From Streptomyces sp. DG2A-72 (GTDB lineage Bacteria > Actinomycetota > Actinomycetes > Streptomycetales > Streptomycetaceae), in the NCBI RefSeq assembly GCF_030499575.1, contig NZ_JASTLC010000001.1:9324001-9388000 (forward strand): 64,000 nucleotides of DNA. Reading direction: 5' to 3'. The translations under genes and the position numbers were made by a program. Below are positions 34,532 to 43,746 of the stretch, one piece after another (the stretch's first letter is position 1; the number at the start of each line of letters is the position of its first letter). Below the pieces are notes generated by a model. It saw only the letters and a list, made by a program, of their open reading frames with translations. It ran no database searches and was not told the origin of the DNA.

Positions 34532-35227
34532 ATGCGTGTGTTGATCGTCGAGGACGAGCCCTATCTGGCAGAGGCCATCCGTGATGGCCTGCGCCTGGAA
34601 GCGATCGCGGCGGACATCGCAGGTGACGGCGACACCGCTCTGGAACTGCTGAGCATCAACGCATACGACATCGCCGTCCTCGACCGCGACATCCCCGGAC
34701 CCAGCGGTGACGAGATCGCCAAGAGCATCGTCGACTCCGGCAGCGGCATGCCGATCCTCATGCTCACCGCCGCCGACCGTCTGGACGACAAGGCCACCGG
34801 GTTCGAGCTCGGCGCCGACGACTACCTCACCAAACCGTTCGACCTGCGGGAACTCGTGCTCAGACTCAGAGCGCTCGACCGCAGGCGTGCGCACACGAGG
34901 CCGCCGGTGCGGGAGATCGCGGGTCTGCGCCTTGATCCGTTCCGCCGGGAGGTCCACCGTGACGGCCGCTATGTCGCGCTGACCAGGAAGCAGTTCGCGG
35001 TGCTCGAAGTCCTCGTCGGCGCCGAAGGCGGTGTCGTCAGCGCCGAAGATCTGCTGGAGCGGGCGTGGGACGAGAACGCCGACCCGTTTACCAACGCCGT
35101 GCGCATCACCGTCTCGGCACTGCGCAAACGACTCGGCGAACCCTGGGTCATCGCCACTGTGCCCGGCGTCGGCTACCGCATCGACGCAGCACCCGGCACC
35201 GGACGCGAGGGACGAGACCGTGGATAG
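34532..35227 (+). CDS. vanR: VanR-type OmpR-family response regulator
   Basis: 231 residues. Receiver with VLIVEDEP, phospho-acceptor Asp51 in IAVLDRDIPGPSGDE, LTAADRLDDKA and DDYLTKPF. The C-terminal winged helix reads LTRKQFAVLEVLVGAEGGVV and NAVRITVSALRKRLGEP with the final VIATVPGVGYRID. From memory this is very close to S. coelicolor VanR in length and sequence. GGAG at 34527-34530 is only one base from ATG 34532 but well placed for GTG 34538, so the true start may be two codons later. It overlaps the kinase gene by 8 bp. Confidence 0.93.
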   Translation: MRVLIVEDEPYLAEAIRDGLRLEAIAADIAGDGDTALELLSINAYDIAVLDRDIPGPSGDEIAKSIVDSGSGMPILMLTAADRLDDKATGFELGADDYLTKPFDLRELVLRLRALDRRRAHTRPPVREIAGLRLDPFRREVHRDGRYVALTRKQFAVLEVLVGAEGGVVSAEDLLERAWDENADPFTNAVRITVSALRKRLGEPWVIATVPGVGYRIDAAPGTGREGRDRG

Positions 35228-36326
35228 GCAGCCTGGTTTGAGCGTTCGCGTCAAACTCACCCTCAGCTACGCCGGATTCCTCATGGTTGCAGGCGGCTTG
35301 CTGCTCGCCGCCATTGGAGTGTTTCTCCTGCAACAGGGGTGGTTGCGAACCACCCCAGAGGGGGCATGGAGAGCAACTCCGGGCACCGAATTCGTGCGCG
35401 GTTTCGCCCCAACGGCAGCCGCAGTAATGACGTTCCTCCTGGTATTCGGCCTCCTGGGAGGCTGGTTCCTCGCCGGCCGGATGCTCGCCCCGCTTACCCG
35501 CGTCACCGACGCCACCCGCCTGGCTACGAGCGGATCGCTCTCCCACCGGATCCGGCTGCCGGGCCGCAGAGACGAGTTCCGCGAACTCGCCGACGCCTTC
35601 GACGCGATGCTCGCGCGGCTCGAAGCCCAGGTCGCGGAACAGCGGAGATTCGCCGCCAACGCCTCCCACGAACTGCGCACCCCGCTGGCGATCTCGAAGA
35701 CCCTGATCGAGGTGGCCCGCACCGACCCGAACCACGACACCGGCGAGGTCATCGCCCGCCTCGACGCCGTCAACAACCGGGCGATCGACCTCACCGAGGC
35801 ACTGCTCCTGCTCAGCCGCGCCGACCAGCGGTCCTTCACCCGCGAACCGGTCGACTTGTCCCTCCTCGCGGAAGAAGCCACTGAAACGCTCCTCCCTCTC
35901 GCGGAAAAGCACGGCGTCACCATCGAGACCTCCGGTGACATCACCCCCACCGTCGGATCCCAAGCGCTCCTGCTGCAGCTGACCACGAACCTCGTGCACA
36001 ACGCGATCGTCCACAACCTGCCGGTTCAGGGCACGGTGTGGGTGACTACCGGCGTCCGCCCGCGGACCGTGGTGCTCACCGTCGAGAACACCGGCGAGAA
36101 GCTCACCCCCCAGCTGGTCTCCACACTCACCGAACCGTTCCAGCGCGGCACCGAGCGCGTTCACACGGACCACGAGGGTGTCGGCCTCGGCCTGGCGATC
36201 GTCAAGACCATCGCCCACGCCCACGACGGAACACTCACCCTCACCCCGCGCCCCGAGGGCGGACTCCGTATCGCCGTTCAACTGCCCGCCCCACCACCCC
36301 ATACAGCTGGCAACGAGGACATCTGA
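35220..36326 (+). CDS. vanS: VanS-type sensor histidine kinase
   Basis: 368 residues from GTG 35220. Two membrane helices (about 13-37 and 64-86) bracket a very short extracytoplasmic loop (TTPEGAWRATPGTE), as in actinobacterial VanS. HAMP follows, then the H-box ANASHELRTPLAISKTLI with His150, N-box LTTNLVHNAIVHN and GVGLGLAIVKTIAHAHDG. It phosphorylates VanR in response to glycopeptide or cell-wall stress. The short loop fits a direct-ligand model of sensing. It is followed by vanJ four bases after its stop. Confidence 0.93.
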   Translation: MDRQPGLSVRVKLTLSYAGFLMVAGGLLLAAIGVFLLQQGWLRTTPEGAWRATPGTEFVRGFAPTAAAVMTFLLVFGLLGGWFLAGRMLAPLTRVTDATRLATSGSLSHRIRLPGRRDEFRELADAFDAMLARLEAQVAEQRRFAANASHELRTPLAISKTLIEVARTDPNHDTGEVIARLDAVNNRAIDLTEALLLLSRADQRSFTREPVDLSLLAEEATETLLPLAEKHGVTIETSGDITPTVGSQALLLQLTTNLVHNAIVHNLPVQGTVWVTTGVRPRTVVLTVENTGEKLTPQLVSTLTEPFQRGTERVHTDHEGVGLGLAIVKTIAHAHDGTLTLTPRPEGGLRIAVQLPAPPPHTAGNEDI

Positions 36327-36329
36327 TCA

Positions 36330-37394
36330 GTGAGTGAAACAGTGCAGGACCTTGCGAGTGCGCGGCAGCAGGACGAAGCCGAGGGGCGGGCCGAGACCCT
36401 GAACGCGATCCGCCTCGTCTTCCGGCCGGCGCCGTGGAAGCGTGGCCCGGTGCTCGTGGCGCCGGCGCTGCTGCTCGGCCTGTTCATGCTGCTGCACGCG
36501 AAGATCCCGAACGGGATCGGGGGCCTCGGCAGCCTGGTGGAGACGTTCCTGCCATGGTTCGGCCTGTTCATCCCGGTGCTGCTGGCCGGCGCGCTGTGGC
36601 GCCGCTCCGCCTCCGCGGTCGTCGCGCTGCTGCTGCCGGTCACGGTGTGGCTGAACCTCTTCGGCGGGCTGCTCGGCGACAAGTCACACGCGGGCAGTGA
36701 CCTCACCGTGGCCGGCCACAACGTCGGCGCCGACAACCCCGACCCGGCCGGCACCGCGCGCGACCTGGCCGCCTCCGGTGCGGACGTGCTGGCCCTTGAG
36801 GAGATCACCGCACAGGCGAAGCCGCTGTACGAGAAGGAACTGGCGAAGACGTACCCCTACCACGTGGTGCTGGGCACGGTCGGGCTGTGGAGCAAGCTGC
36901 CGCTGTCGGACACCCGGCCGGTCGACATCGAGCAGGACGTCGGGCCGCTGGGGGACACCAAGCCGGCCGAGGTCAAGCTGGCCTACAACCGGGCGCTGCG
37001 CACCACGGTGGCCACGGACCAGGGGCCGCTGGCGGTGTACGTGGCCCACCTGGGCTCCGTACGGGTAACTCCCAGGACGGGCTTTTGGACGGAGAGCCGG
37101 GACACAAACGCGCAGGCGCTCGCCGAGGCCCTCGCCACCGAGCGGAACGAGCGGGTGGTACTGCTCGGCGACCTCAACGGCACCATGGACGACCGTGCGC
37201 TCGACGGCATCACCTCGCAGCTGCTCTCGGTCCAGGACGAGGCCGGGGACGGCTTCGGCTTCAGCTGGCCGGCGTCCTTCCCGGTGGCGCGGATCGACCA
37301 GATCCTCGTCCGTGGCGTGGAGCCGCAGAGCTCGTGGGTGCTGCCGGCCACCGGGAGCGACCACCTGCCGGTGGCGGCCGGAATCAGCTGGTGA
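36330..37394 (+). CDS. vanJ: VanJ-like membrane endonuclease/exonuclease/phosphatase-family protein
   Basis: 354 residues from GTG 36330, GAGGA at 36315-36319. Three N-terminal membrane segments (about 40-125: VLVAPALLLGLFMLLHAKIP, FGLFIPVLLAGALWR, AVVALLLPVTVWLNLFGGLL) are followed by an extracytoplasmic EEP domain with TVAGHNVGADN, DVLALEEITAQ, GDLNGTMD and ATGSDHLPVAAGI. VanJ of S. coelicolor confers teicoplanin resistance and is thought to recycle undecaprenyl pyrophosphate. Gene order kinase-vanJ matches that family. Overlaps the convergent GH5-like gene by 11 bp. Confidence 0.9.
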   Translation: MSETVQDLASARQQDEAEGRAETLNAIRLVFRPAPWKRGPVLVAPALLLGLFMLLHAKIPNGIGGLGSLVETFLPWFGLFIPVLLAGALWRRSASAVVALLLPVTVWLNLFGGLLGDKSHAGSDLTVAGHNVGADNPDPAGTARDLAASGADVLALEEITAQAKPLYEKELAKTYPYHVVLGTVGLWSKLPLSDTRPVDIEQDVGPLGDTKPAEVKLAYNRALRTTVATDQGPLAVYVAHLGSVRVTPRTGFWTESRDTNAQALAEALATERNERVVLLGDLNGTMDDRALDGITSQLLSVQDEAGDGFGFSWPASFPVARIDQILVRGVEPQSSWVLPATGSDHLPVAAGISW

Positions 37395-38634
37395 ACACCG
37401 CTGGGAAGGGATAGGGCCGTACGGTCTCCTTGATTCCTCGCGCCGTCAAGTAGTCGCCGTCCTCCGCCCGTTCCGCCAGCACGACCGCCGGACGTACGCC
37501 CTCCCCGCGCATGTGCATCCACGCCTCGAAGTACGCGCCTCCCGGACCGGAAACAGAGCGTGTTGCCGCAGTGCACTCCAGCACCAGGGCCGTTTCGCGT
37601 GTCGGTGCTGAACGCGGGGCGGTACGGAGTTCGGCGACCGTGTCCGCGAGTGCCTTCGCGATCGGCTTCGCCCGGCCCGTCGCGTCGAACAGGCCCAGGG
37701 TGTATTCGAGTTCGGGGTAGTCGGCCAGGGCGCGGTCCACGTCGTGGGAGGACCACCAGGTCACGCCCCACAGGTCCGTGCAGTCGGCGGCGTTCCGCAG
37801 GGTTGCGCGGGCGAAGTCCGGGGCGTCGGCTGCGGGGATATGGGGCTCGGGGGCGCCTGTCTCCTGGACCCAGACCGGCCTCGCGGGGTCGGCGGCGTAG
37901 GCCTTGGCGAGTTCCGTGCCGTACTCGGCGAGGTGCAGGACCTGGGGGGAGCGGGGGCCGTAGCGGCGGGCGCAGTCGCCGGAGAAGACCCAGGGGTGGA
38001 CGGTGGTGAGGTCGCCCTTGCGGGCGGAGGCCTCGGGGGTGAAGGGGTGGTCGTCGCCGTACCAGGCGGCGTCGTAGGCCGAGTGGGTGACCAGATGGTC
38101 CGCGGCTGGCAGGCCCTCCCTGGCGGCGGTCAGGAGCGTGTCGAGGTAGTGGTCCACCTCGGCGGCCGTCACCGGGTTGTGTTCGACCAAGTTGTTGAGC
38201 TCGTTGCCGAGTTGGAGGCCCAGGAGGTTGGGGCGGTCGGCCAGGGCTCGGCCCAGGGTGCGCAGGAGCTGAGCCTGGGCCTCGATGGCTTCGGGGTCGG
38301 TGAACACGTTGCGGTGATGCCAGCTGCGGGTCCACTCCGGATAGAAGTCGAAGCTGGACAGATGGCCCTGGACGCCGTCCACGAGGACTTCGAGCCCGGC
38401 CTCGGCCGCGAGGTCGACGAGGTGCACCAGCTGGTCCACGGCGGTGGTGCGGATGAGGGTGCGGTTGGGCTGGAGCAGGGGCCAGAGGTGGAAGACGCGG
38501 ATGTGGTCGAGGCCCAGCGCGGCTATCTGCGCGAGGTCCTCGCGGGCGTGCTCCGGGTCGAAGTCGTGCCAGGAGTGGAACCAGCCGCGGCGGGGCGTGT
38601 AGTTGACGCCGAAGCGGGGCGTGGATGCGCTCAT
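37384..38634 (-). CDS. GH5-like glycoside hydrolase (cytosolic)
   Basis: 416 residues from ATG 38634 with GAGGAGGA. A TIM-barrel glycosidase of the GH-A clan: FGVNYTPRRGWFHSWHDFDP, HIRVFHLWPLLQPN, acid/base Glu145 in LGLQLGNELNN, nucleophile Glu258 in PVWVQETGAPEP, and WGVTWWSSHDVDR. There is no signal peptide, so it acts on imported oligosaccharides. Divergent from the BadF-type kinase gene with an AACCACC palindrome between them, placing it in the RpiR regulon proposed here. Likely a mannosidase- or glucosidase-type activity; substrate not readable. Confidence 0.88.
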   Translation of the reverse strand: MSASTPRFGVNYTPRRGWFHSWHDFDPEHAREDLAQIAALGLDHIRVFHLWPLLQPNRTLIRTTAVDQLVHLVDLAAEAGLEVLVDGVQGHLSSFDFYPEWTRSWHHRNVFTDPEAIEAQAQLLRTLGRALADRPNLLGLQLGNELNNLVEHNPVTAAEVDHYLDTLLTAAREGLPAADHLVTHSAYDAAWYGDDHPFTPEASARKGDLTTVHPWVFSGDCARRYGPRSPQVLHLAEYGTELAKAYAADPARPVWVQETGAPEPHIPAADAPDFARATLRNAADCTDLWGVTWWSSHDVDRALADYPELEYTLGLFDATGRAKPIAKALADTVAELRTAPRSAPTRETALVLECTAATRSVSGPGGAYFEAWMHMRGEGVRPAVVLAERAEDGDYLTARGIKETVRPYPFPAVFTS

Positions 38635-38679
38635 GGGTCCTCCTCGGACGGCGTCGGGCCTTGTCTCCGGCGAATGTAT

Positions 38680-38694
38680 CAACCACCATGGTTG
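38680..38694. promoter_or_regulatory. Palindromic operator CAACCA-CCA-TGGTTG
   Basis: A perfect 6-bp-arm palindrome four bases before the kinase ATG (38698) and in the divergent gap with the GH5-like gene. It shares AACCACC with the sites upstream of the GH38 gene, so it is a member of the proposed RpiR site family. Confidence 0.65.
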
Positions 38695-38697
38695 CCG

Positions 38698-39675
38698 ATG
38701 AACAATAATTTGAACCAGGATCTCGTGGTCGGCCTGGACGTCGGCGGCACCCGGACCCGTGCCGTCCTGGCCTCCGCCCACGACAGCCTGCCGCACGGCG
38801 AGGGCACCGGCGGACCGGGCAACGCCCTGACCGTCCCGGTGCCGGAACTCACCGACCACCTGGCCGAGGCCGTCGCCCAGGCCGTGCCGGAGCCGCTGCG
38901 TGACCGGGTCGGGGCCGTCGCGGGCGGCTTCGCAGGCGCCTCGCGGACCGCCGCCGACGAGCCCGGGCGGCTCAGGGCGCAGTCCGCCCTCTCCGCCGCG
39001 CTCGGGCGGCTGGGCATCCACGCCGTGTCGGTCGAGATCTACAGCGACATCGAGGCGGCGTTCGCCTCCGCGCCGGGCTTCCCCGCCGACGGCCTCGCCC
39101 TGGTCGCCGGCACCGGCGCGGTCGCCGCCCGGATCACCCGACGCCGCTGCACCGCGACCGCGGGCGGCGACGGCTGGCTGCTCGGCGACGACGGCAGCGG
39201 CTTCTGGATCGGCCGCAGCGCCGTCCGGGCCGCCCTGCGCATGGCCGACGGACGCGGCGGGCCGACCCTGCTGGCCGCCTCGGTCGTACGGGAGCTGGGC
39301 CTGCCGGCCGAGGTGCTGCCGTACGGCGATCAGGAGTGGACCCGCGAGCAGCGCGAGGTCTACCGCATGCATGTGCTCCCCGCCGTGATGGCCGGCCCGC
39401 CGGTCCAGCTCGCCCGTCTCGCACCCCTGGTGGTGGAGGCGGCCGGCGACAAGGACGCCGTCGCGGAGGCGATCCTCCAGGAAGCGGCCGACCGACTGAC
39501 CGACACCCTCCGCGCGTTGGACCCGCACCCGGGGGAGAGGATCGTCGTCACCGGAGGGCTGATCGACCCGCTGCTGACCCCCCTCAGCGACCGGCTGCCC
39601 GAGTTCACGATCGACCAGGTCGCCGACGGGTGTCCCGGAGCCGTCGCCCTGGCCCGACTGGGGCTCGGACGGTGA
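38698..39675 (+). CDS. BadF/BadG/BcrA/BcrD-type sugar kinase (N-acetylglucosamine kinase-like)
   Basis: 325 residues from ATG 38698. The ATPase-fold phosphate-1 motif is VVGLDVGGTRTRAVLAS (about 10-26). The central part has IYSDIEAAFASAPGF and LALVAGTGAVAARITRR, and GWLLGDDGSGFWIGRSAVRA is the family fingerprint. Adenosine motif RIVVTGGLIDPLL. Members phosphorylate GlcNAc or related amino sugars in the cytosol. Stop overlaps the GTG of the GH3 gene (GTGA), so sugar release and phosphorylation are coupled. An operator abuts the start, and no clear ribosome site is present. Confidence 0.9.
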   Translation: MNNNLNQDLVVGLDVGGTRTRAVLASAHDSLPHGEGTGGPGNALTVPVPELTDHLAEAVAQAVPEPLRDRVGAVAGGFAGASRTAADEPGRLRAQSALSAALGRLGIHAVSVEIYSDIEAAFASAPGFPADGLALVAGTGAVAARITRRRCTATAGGDGWLLGDDGSGFWIGRSAVRAALRMADGRGGPTLLAASVVRELGLPAEVLPYGDQEWTREQREVYRMHVLPAVMAGPPVQLARLAPLVVEAAGDKDAVAEAILQEAADRLTDTLRALDPHPGERIVVTGGLIDPLLTPLSDRLPEFTIDQVADGCPGAVALARLGLGR

Positions 39676-41876
39676 CGACGTACCGGGACCCGGCCGCCTC
39701 CGTCGACGCCCGCGTCCGCGATCTGCTCGCCCGTATGACCCTGCGGGAGAAGGTCGGTCAGCTCAACCAGCGCATGTACGGCTGGGACGCCTACCGCCGC
39801 ACCTCCGACGGCGCCTTCGAACTCACCGACGCCCTGCGTGCCGAGACCGAGCGTTTCGGCGGACTCGGCGCTCTCTACGGGTTGCTGCGCGCCGATGCCT
39901 GGTCCGGCGTCGATCACACGACCGGAGCCGGTGCGGCCGACAGTGCGGAACTCGCCGATCTGGTGCAATGTCACGTCCTCCAGGCCAGCCGCCTCAGGAT
40001 CCCCGCCCTCTTCGTCGAGGAGGTGCCGCACGGCCACATGGCCCTGGACGGCACGGTCTTCCCGGTCAACCTGGCCGTCGGCGCCACCTGGGACCCCGGA
40101 CTGTACGAGCGCGCCGCCGCCCATGCCGCCGCCGAACTGCGCGCCCGCGGCGGCCATGTCGCCCTCGTCTCCGCGCTGGACATAGCCCGCGACCCGCGCT
40201 GGGGCCGCACCGAGGAGTGCTACGGCGAGGACCCCTACCTCGCCGCCCGTCTCACCGAGGCACTCGTCCGCGGCATGCAGGGCCAAGGAGAACTCTTCGC
40301 CGCCGACAAGGCCCCCGTCGTCCTCAAGCACTTCGCCGGACAGGGCGCCACCGTCGGCGGACGCAACTCGGCCGAGTCCGAGCTGGGGCCGCGCGAACTC
40401 CACGAGATCCACCTCCCCGCCGCCCGTGCCGGAGTCCGTGCCGGAGCCGCCGCCGTCATGGCCGCGTACAACGAGGTCGACGGCCTGCCCTGCGCAGGCA
40501 ATCGCGCCCTGCTCCAGGAACTCCTGCGTGAGCGCTGGGGCTTCGAGGGCCTGGTCATGGCGGACGGGCTGGCCGTGGACCGGCTGGCCCGGATCACCGG
40601 CGACAAGGTGTCCGCGGGGGCCCTCGCCCTCAACGCCGGGGTCGACCTGAGTCTGTGGGACGAGGGCTTCACGCACCTGGAGCAGGCGGTCGAACGGGGG
40701 CTGGTGACCGTGGCGGCCCTGGACGCCGCCGTGGCGCGCGTCCTGCGCCTGAAGTTCCGGCTCGGCCTCTTTGAACAGCCCTACGGTTCAAGCCAGTTGG
40801 AGCCACCAGATGGCCGCGAGCTGAGCACCGCCCTCGCCCGCTCCGCCGTCACCCTCCTCCACAACGACGCCGGCGTACTGCCCATACGCCCCACGGTCTC
40901 CCGTATCGCCGTCCTGGGCCCGCACGCCGCCACCAACGCCCACCAACTCGGCGACTACACAGCCCCGCAGCGCCCCGGCACGGGAACCAGCGTGCTCGAC
41001 GGCCTACGCCGACTCGCCCGGCCCGGCGTCGACCTCCGCCACGCCCGCGGCTGTGCCCTGACCGGCGACGACCTGTCCGGCATCCCCGAGGCGGTCGCCG
41101 CCGCGGCCGCGTCCGACCTGGCCGTGCTGGTGCTGGGCGGCAGCAGCGCCCGCACCCCCGACACCGAGTTCGCCGCCAACGGCGCCGCCGTCACGGCCGT
41201 ATCCGAGATGACCTGCGGCGAAGGCGCGGACCTCGCCGGACTACGGCTCGGCGCCGCGCAACACGCGCTCCTGGACGCCGTCGTCGCGACCGGCACACCC
41301 ACGGTGGTCGTCCTGATCCAGGGCCGCCCGCACGCCGTACCCGAGGCCGGACATGCGGCAGCCCTGCTCACCGCCTGGTATCCGGGCCCGTGGGGCGGTG
41401 ATGCGATCGCCGAGGTGCTGCTCGGGCTGGCCGAGCCGAGCGGCCGGCTCCCCGTCTCCGTCCCGCGCTCGGCGACCCAACTCCCCGTCTACTACAACCA
41501 CAAGGACACCGAGTACGGCGGCTACGTCGACGAAAGCGCCGAGCCGCTCTACTCCTTCGGGCACGGGCTGTCGTACACGACCTTCGAGTACGGAGCACCA
41601 CGCCTGTCGGGGCGCACGGTCGAGGTCGATGTCACCAACACCGGGGACCGGTACGGGCGTACGGTCGTGCAGGTCTATCTCAGACGCCTGATCACGTCCG
41701 TCTGGCCGCGCACCCTCGAACTGTGCGCGTTCGAGGGTGCGGGCCTCGCGCCGGGCGAGCGGCGTACGGTCACCCTGGACCTCGGTGCCGACCTGACCGG
41801 TGTGGTCGAGATCCGCGTCGCCGAGTCGTCGCGGGCCGCGCTGAAGGCCGTACCCCTACAGCTTCACTGCCCCTGA
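39672..41876 (+). CDS. Glycoside hydrolase family 3 beta-glycosidase with FnIII-like C-terminus
   Basis: 734 residues from GTG 39672. Barrel: LLARMTLREKVGQLNQRMYG, GTVFPVNLAVGATWDPGLYE, ALDIARDPRWGRTEECYGED, KHFAGQGATVGGRNSAE, and nucleophile Asp in GFEGLVMADGLAVDRL (the usual SDW is ADG). The C-terminal half has LLHNDAGVLPI, VLIQGRPHAVP, AWYPGPWGGDAIAEVL and PLYSFGHGLSYTTFEYG, then an FnIII-like domain. No signal peptide. It hydrolyses imported beta-linked oligosaccharides (glucoside, xyloside or mannoside). In an operon with the kinase. Confidence 0.95.
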   Translation: MTTYRDPAASVDARVRDLLARMTLREKVGQLNQRMYGWDAYRRTSDGAFELTDALRAETERFGGLGALYGLLRADAWSGVDHTTGAGAADSAELADLVQCHVLQASRLRIPALFVEEVPHGHMALDGTVFPVNLAVGATWDPGLYERAAAHAAAELRARGGHVALVSALDIARDPRWGRTEECYGEDPYLAARLTEALVRGMQGQGELFAADKAPVVLKHFAGQGATVGGRNSAESELGPRELHEIHLPAARAGVRAGAAAVMAAYNEVDGLPCAGNRALLQELLRERWGFEGLVMADGLAVDRLARITGDKVSAGALALNAGVDLSLWDEGFTHLEQAVERGLVTVAALDAAVARVLRLKFRLGLFEQPYGSSQLEPPDGRELSTALARSAVTLLHNDAGVLPIRPTVSRIAVLGPHAATNAHQLGDYTAPQRPGTGTSVLDGLRRLARPGVDLRHARGCALTGDDLSGIPEAVAAAAASDLAVLVLGGSSARTPDTEFAANGAAVTAVSEMTCGEGADLAGLRLGAAQHALLDAVVATGTPTVVVLIQGRPHAVPEAGHAAALLTAWYPGPWGGDAIAEVLLGLAEPSGRLPVSVPRSATQLPVYYNHKDTEYGGYVDESAEPLYSFGHGLSYTTFEYGAPRLSGRTVEVDVTNTGDRYGRTVVQVYLRRLITSVWPRTLELCAFEGAGLAPGERRTVTLDLGADLTGVVEIRVAESSRAALKAVPLQLHCP

Positions 41877-42740
41877 CGACACGCCCTTGTAGAACCACCG
41901 TTGGGTGATGACGAACAGGACGAGCACCGGGATGACGGAGATCACCGACCCGGCCATGACCATCCGCTGGTCGTAGCCGAACGACGAACTCTGCAGCCGC
42001 GACAGACCCAGCGTCAGCGTCATGTTGCTCTCCGAGCGCAGCACGATCAGCGGCCAGAGGAAGTCGTCCCAGGCGCTGATGAAGGTGTTGATGACCACCA
42101 CCAGGATCGCGCCCCACGCTGACGGCAGATACAGATACCGGAAGCGCTGCCACTCGTTCGCGCCGTCGAGCATGGCCGAGTCCTCGATCTCGCGCGGCAC
42201 CGCCAGGAACGCGGCGCGCATCAGCAGGACGTTGATCGCGCCGACGAAGCCGGGCAGCCACACGCCCGCCAGGCTGTCGACGAGCCCGAGGTCGCGGATG
42301 CTCAGGAACAGGGACACCATGATCGACTCGAAGGGGAACATCATCGAGGCGACCAGCACGACCCAGACCGCTTTGCGCCCCTTCCAGCCGGGCTTGGAAA
42401 GCATGTAGCCGGCCGTGGTGGAGAAGACGAGCTGGCTGGTGACCGACAGGACGACCACGATCATGCTGTTGCGGATGTACGTGGCGACCGGCACCTGCTC
42501 GAAGATCGTCCGGTAGGCCCGCAGGGTCGGGTCGTGCGGCAGCAGGGTGGCGTTCGCGCCGAAGACGTCCTCGCCGGTGCTCTTCAGGGAGGCCAGGAGC
42601 TGCCAGAGGAGCGGTCCTACGGTGAGGCCGAGGACGAGGAACAACAGCAGGTAGCGGACGACCAGTTCCCGGGGGCGGCCGTAGTCCCGCCAACGGGGCA
42701 TCAGACGGCGGCGCTTGGCCGGAACAGCGGCCGTGGTCAT
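41856..42740 (-). CDS. Carbohydrate ABC transporter permease 2 (MalG-like)
   Basis: 294 residues from ATG 42740 with AAGGAGGA. Six membrane segments. The EAA loop is EIEDSAMLDGANEWQRFRYL (about 186-205), with FISAWDDFLWPLIVLRSESN after it. It pairs with the upstream permease to import a CUT1-type oligosaccharide. Its start overlaps the stop of that gene by four bases, and the 3' end overlaps the convergent GH3 gene by 21 bp. Confidence 0.96.
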   Translation of the reverse strand: MTTAAVPAKRRRLMPRWRDYGRPRELVVRYLLLFLVLGLTVGPLLWQLLASLKSTGEDVFGANATLLPHDPTLRAYRTIFEQVPVATYIRNSMIVVVLSVTSQLVFSTTAGYMLSKPGWKGRKAVWVVLVASMMFPFESIMVSLFLSIRDLGLVDSLAGVWLPGFVGAINVLLMRAAFLAVPREIEDSAMLDGANEWQRFRYLYLPSAWGAILVVVINTFISAWDDFLWPLIVLRSESNMTLTLGLSRLQSSSFGYDQRMVMAGSVISVIPVLVLFVITQRWFYKGVSSGAVKL

Positions 42741-43744
42741 GCCTTGTCCTCCTTCGTCAGGCGCTGCGCCAGCAGGGTCAGCCCCAGCGTCAGCAGGAAC
42801 AGGGCCACGCTGACGGCCGAGCCGTAACCGGCGTTGCCGGTGATCGGGTCCAGGCCGACGTCCCGGATGTAGAAGGGCAGGGTGCGGTCGGCGCCGCCGG
42901 GGCCGCCGGTGGAGCTGCCGAGCATGTAGATCTCGGTGAACACCCTCAGGGAGCCGATGCCGGTGAGCGTGCCGACGAGCATCATGGCGTGCCGGACGCC
43001 CGGCATGGTGATGTGCCAGAAGCGGCGGATCGCGCCGGCGCCGTCCATGGCCGCCGCCTCGTGCAGTTCCTTGGGCACGTTCCCGAGGGCGGCCAGGTAG
43101 AAGATCATGTACCAGCCGAGCCCCTTCCACAGCGTCAGGCCCATCGCGGACAGCAGGATCAGCCACGGATCGGACAGGAACGGGATGGCGTCCCTGATCA
43201 GATGGGCCTTCTCCAGCCAGGTGTTGACCAGACCGTCGTCGGCGAGCAGCCACTGCCAGCTCAGGCCCACGACCACGCTGGAGGCGAGGACGGGGGTGTA
43301 GAAGGCGGAGCGGAAGAAGCCGATACCCGGCAGGTTCTTCTCCACCAGGACGGCCAGCATCAGCGGCAGCAGCACCATCAGCGGTACGACGATCAGCGCG
43401 TACAGGACGCTGTTGCGGGTCGCCAGCCAGAAGTCGGAGTCGTCCAGCATGCGCGTGTAGTTGTCCAGCCCGACGAAGCCCGAGGCGCCGCCGAGCGGCT
43501 TGGCGTCGGTGAACGACAGCAGCAGGGTGTTGAGGAACGGGAACACCCCGAAGATCACCGCGCAGGCGAGCGCGGGAGCGGTCCACAGCCAGGGGAGCCA
43601 CCAACGGCGGTACATCGCTGCCCCGTTGGCGTCGGCAGCCGGTCCCGGCAACAGGGCCCGGAGTCGGGAGGGTTTCGCGCCCGGTGCGGAGTCCGTGTGC
43701 TCCGCACCGGGCGCGGACACCGGCTTCGTGATCTGAGCCGTCAC
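42737..43744 (-). CDS. Carbohydrate ABC transporter permease 1 (MalF-like)
   Basis: 335 residues from GTG 43744, two bases after the binding-protein stop. A 50-residue cytosolic leader precedes six membrane segments. Family marks are FVGLDNYTRMLDDSDFWLAT, FFRSAFYTPVLASSVVVGLS and the EAA loop PKELHEAAAMDGAGAIRRFW. Forms the importer with the second permease; the ATPase is not encoded here and is presumably the shared MsiK, as usual for Streptomyces CUT1 systems. Confidence 0.96.
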   Translation of the reverse strand: MTAQITKPVSAPGAEHTDSAPGAKPSRLRALLPGPAADANGAAMYRRWWLPWLWTAPALACAVIFGVFPFLNTLLLSFTDAKPLGGASGFVGLDNYTRMLDDSDFWLATRNSVLYALIVVPLMVLLPLMLAVLVEKNLPGIGFFRSAFYTPVLASSVVVGLSWQWLLADDGLVNTWLEKAHLIRDAIPFLSDPWLILLSAMGLTLWKGLGWYMIFYLAALGNVPKELHEAAAMDGAGAIRRFWHITMPGVRHAMMLVGTLTGIGSLRVFTEIYMLGSSTGGPGGADRTLPFYIRDVGLDPITGNAGYGSAVSVALFLLTLGLTLLAQRLTKEDKA

Positions 43745-43746
43745 CG

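Noticed and set aside
38688..38708. ATG at 38688 as start of the kinase
   Set aside because: It reads only six codons to a stop (MVADEQ); ATG 38698 is in frame with the kinase motifs.
39672..41876. Missing SDW nucleophile motif as evidence that the GH3 enzyme is dead
   Set aside because: The Asp is kept (MADG); only its neighbours differ, which is tolerated in GH3.
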